Position numbers and translations under genes: made by a program. Under the pieces are notes generated by a model. It was not told the DNA's origin and made no database searches. It saw only the letters and a list, made by a program, of their open reading frames with translations. Positions 6,206 to 6,212 of a stretch of 6,212 bases of DNA are shown piece after piece. The stretch comes from Clostridiaceae bacterium (GTDB lineage: Bacteria > Bacillota > Clostridia > Lutisporales > Lutisporaceae). The stretch spans positions 1 through 6,212 of the forward strand of contig JAQVFD010000137.1 of NCBI GenBank assembly GCA_028697435.1. Reading direction: 5' to 3'. Positions within the stretch are counted from its first letter, which is position 1; every line of letters begins with the position of its first letter.

Positions 6206-6212
6206 CTGTTGC

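Noticed and set aside
6206..6212. Possible stop codon of an upstream gene near CAGTAA at the right edge
   Set aside because: Only a few bases remain before the edge, so no reading frame can be supported.
1..6212. CRISPR, tRNA, rRNA, insertion sequence, toxin-antitoxin or defence genes
   Set aside because: No repeat arrays, cloverleaf structures, transposase motifs or unexplained coding frames were seen; genes fill almost the whole window.

Overview
This window reads as chromosomal DNA from an anaerobic, low-GC Gram-positive bacterium of the Clostridia. Evidence for this is the AT-leaning base composition, strong AGGAGG-type ribosome binding sites before nearly every gene, AT-rich consensus sigma-A promoters, and an oxygen-sensitive four-subunit 2-oxoacid:ferredoxin oxidoreductase next to a butyrate-kinase family enzyme. 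The genus cannot be fixed from the sequence. Every supported gene lies on the minus strand, so transcription runs from the right edge to the left edge.

Layout from right to left: (1) a 16-bp perfect hairpin with a U-tract (6162-6205) ends an upstream transcript whose gene lies outside the window. (2) A near-consensus sigma-A promoter (6126-6154) is followed by an untranslated leader of about 50 nt. (3) A tightly packed operon porG-porD-porA-porB-buk (6069 to 2059) follows. (4) A 13-bp perfect hairpin with a U7 tract (2006-2050) ends that operon 8 nt after the buk stop. (5) An extended -10 promoter (1989-1997) lies just past this terminator. (6) A two-gene ABC exporter operon follows: an ATPase (1953-1228), overlapping by 8 nt a membrane permease that runs off the left edge after 411 codons.

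How the first operon probably works: PorGDAB oxidatively decarboxylates a 2-oxoacid with CoA and reduces ferredoxin, giving an acyl-CoA. Butyrate kinase makes ATP from an acyl-phosphate. The step between them needs a phosphotransacylase (Ptb or Pta), and none is present between the two terminators. The pairing with a butyrate/branched-chain acyl kinase makes a branched-chain 2-oxoacid (Vor-type) substrate a real alternative to pyruvate. The sequence alone does not decide this, so the por names are structural labels.

The second operon is an ABC-2 type exporter of unknown cargo with no evident metabolic link to the first. I found no mobile element, CRISPR array, tRNA, rRNA or riboswitch, and no convincing undescribed system. 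The most useful observations are the por-buk unit lacking its linking enzyme, two start-site corrections, and the close packing of terminator and promoter between the operons. No stretch above 300 bases lacks a gene.
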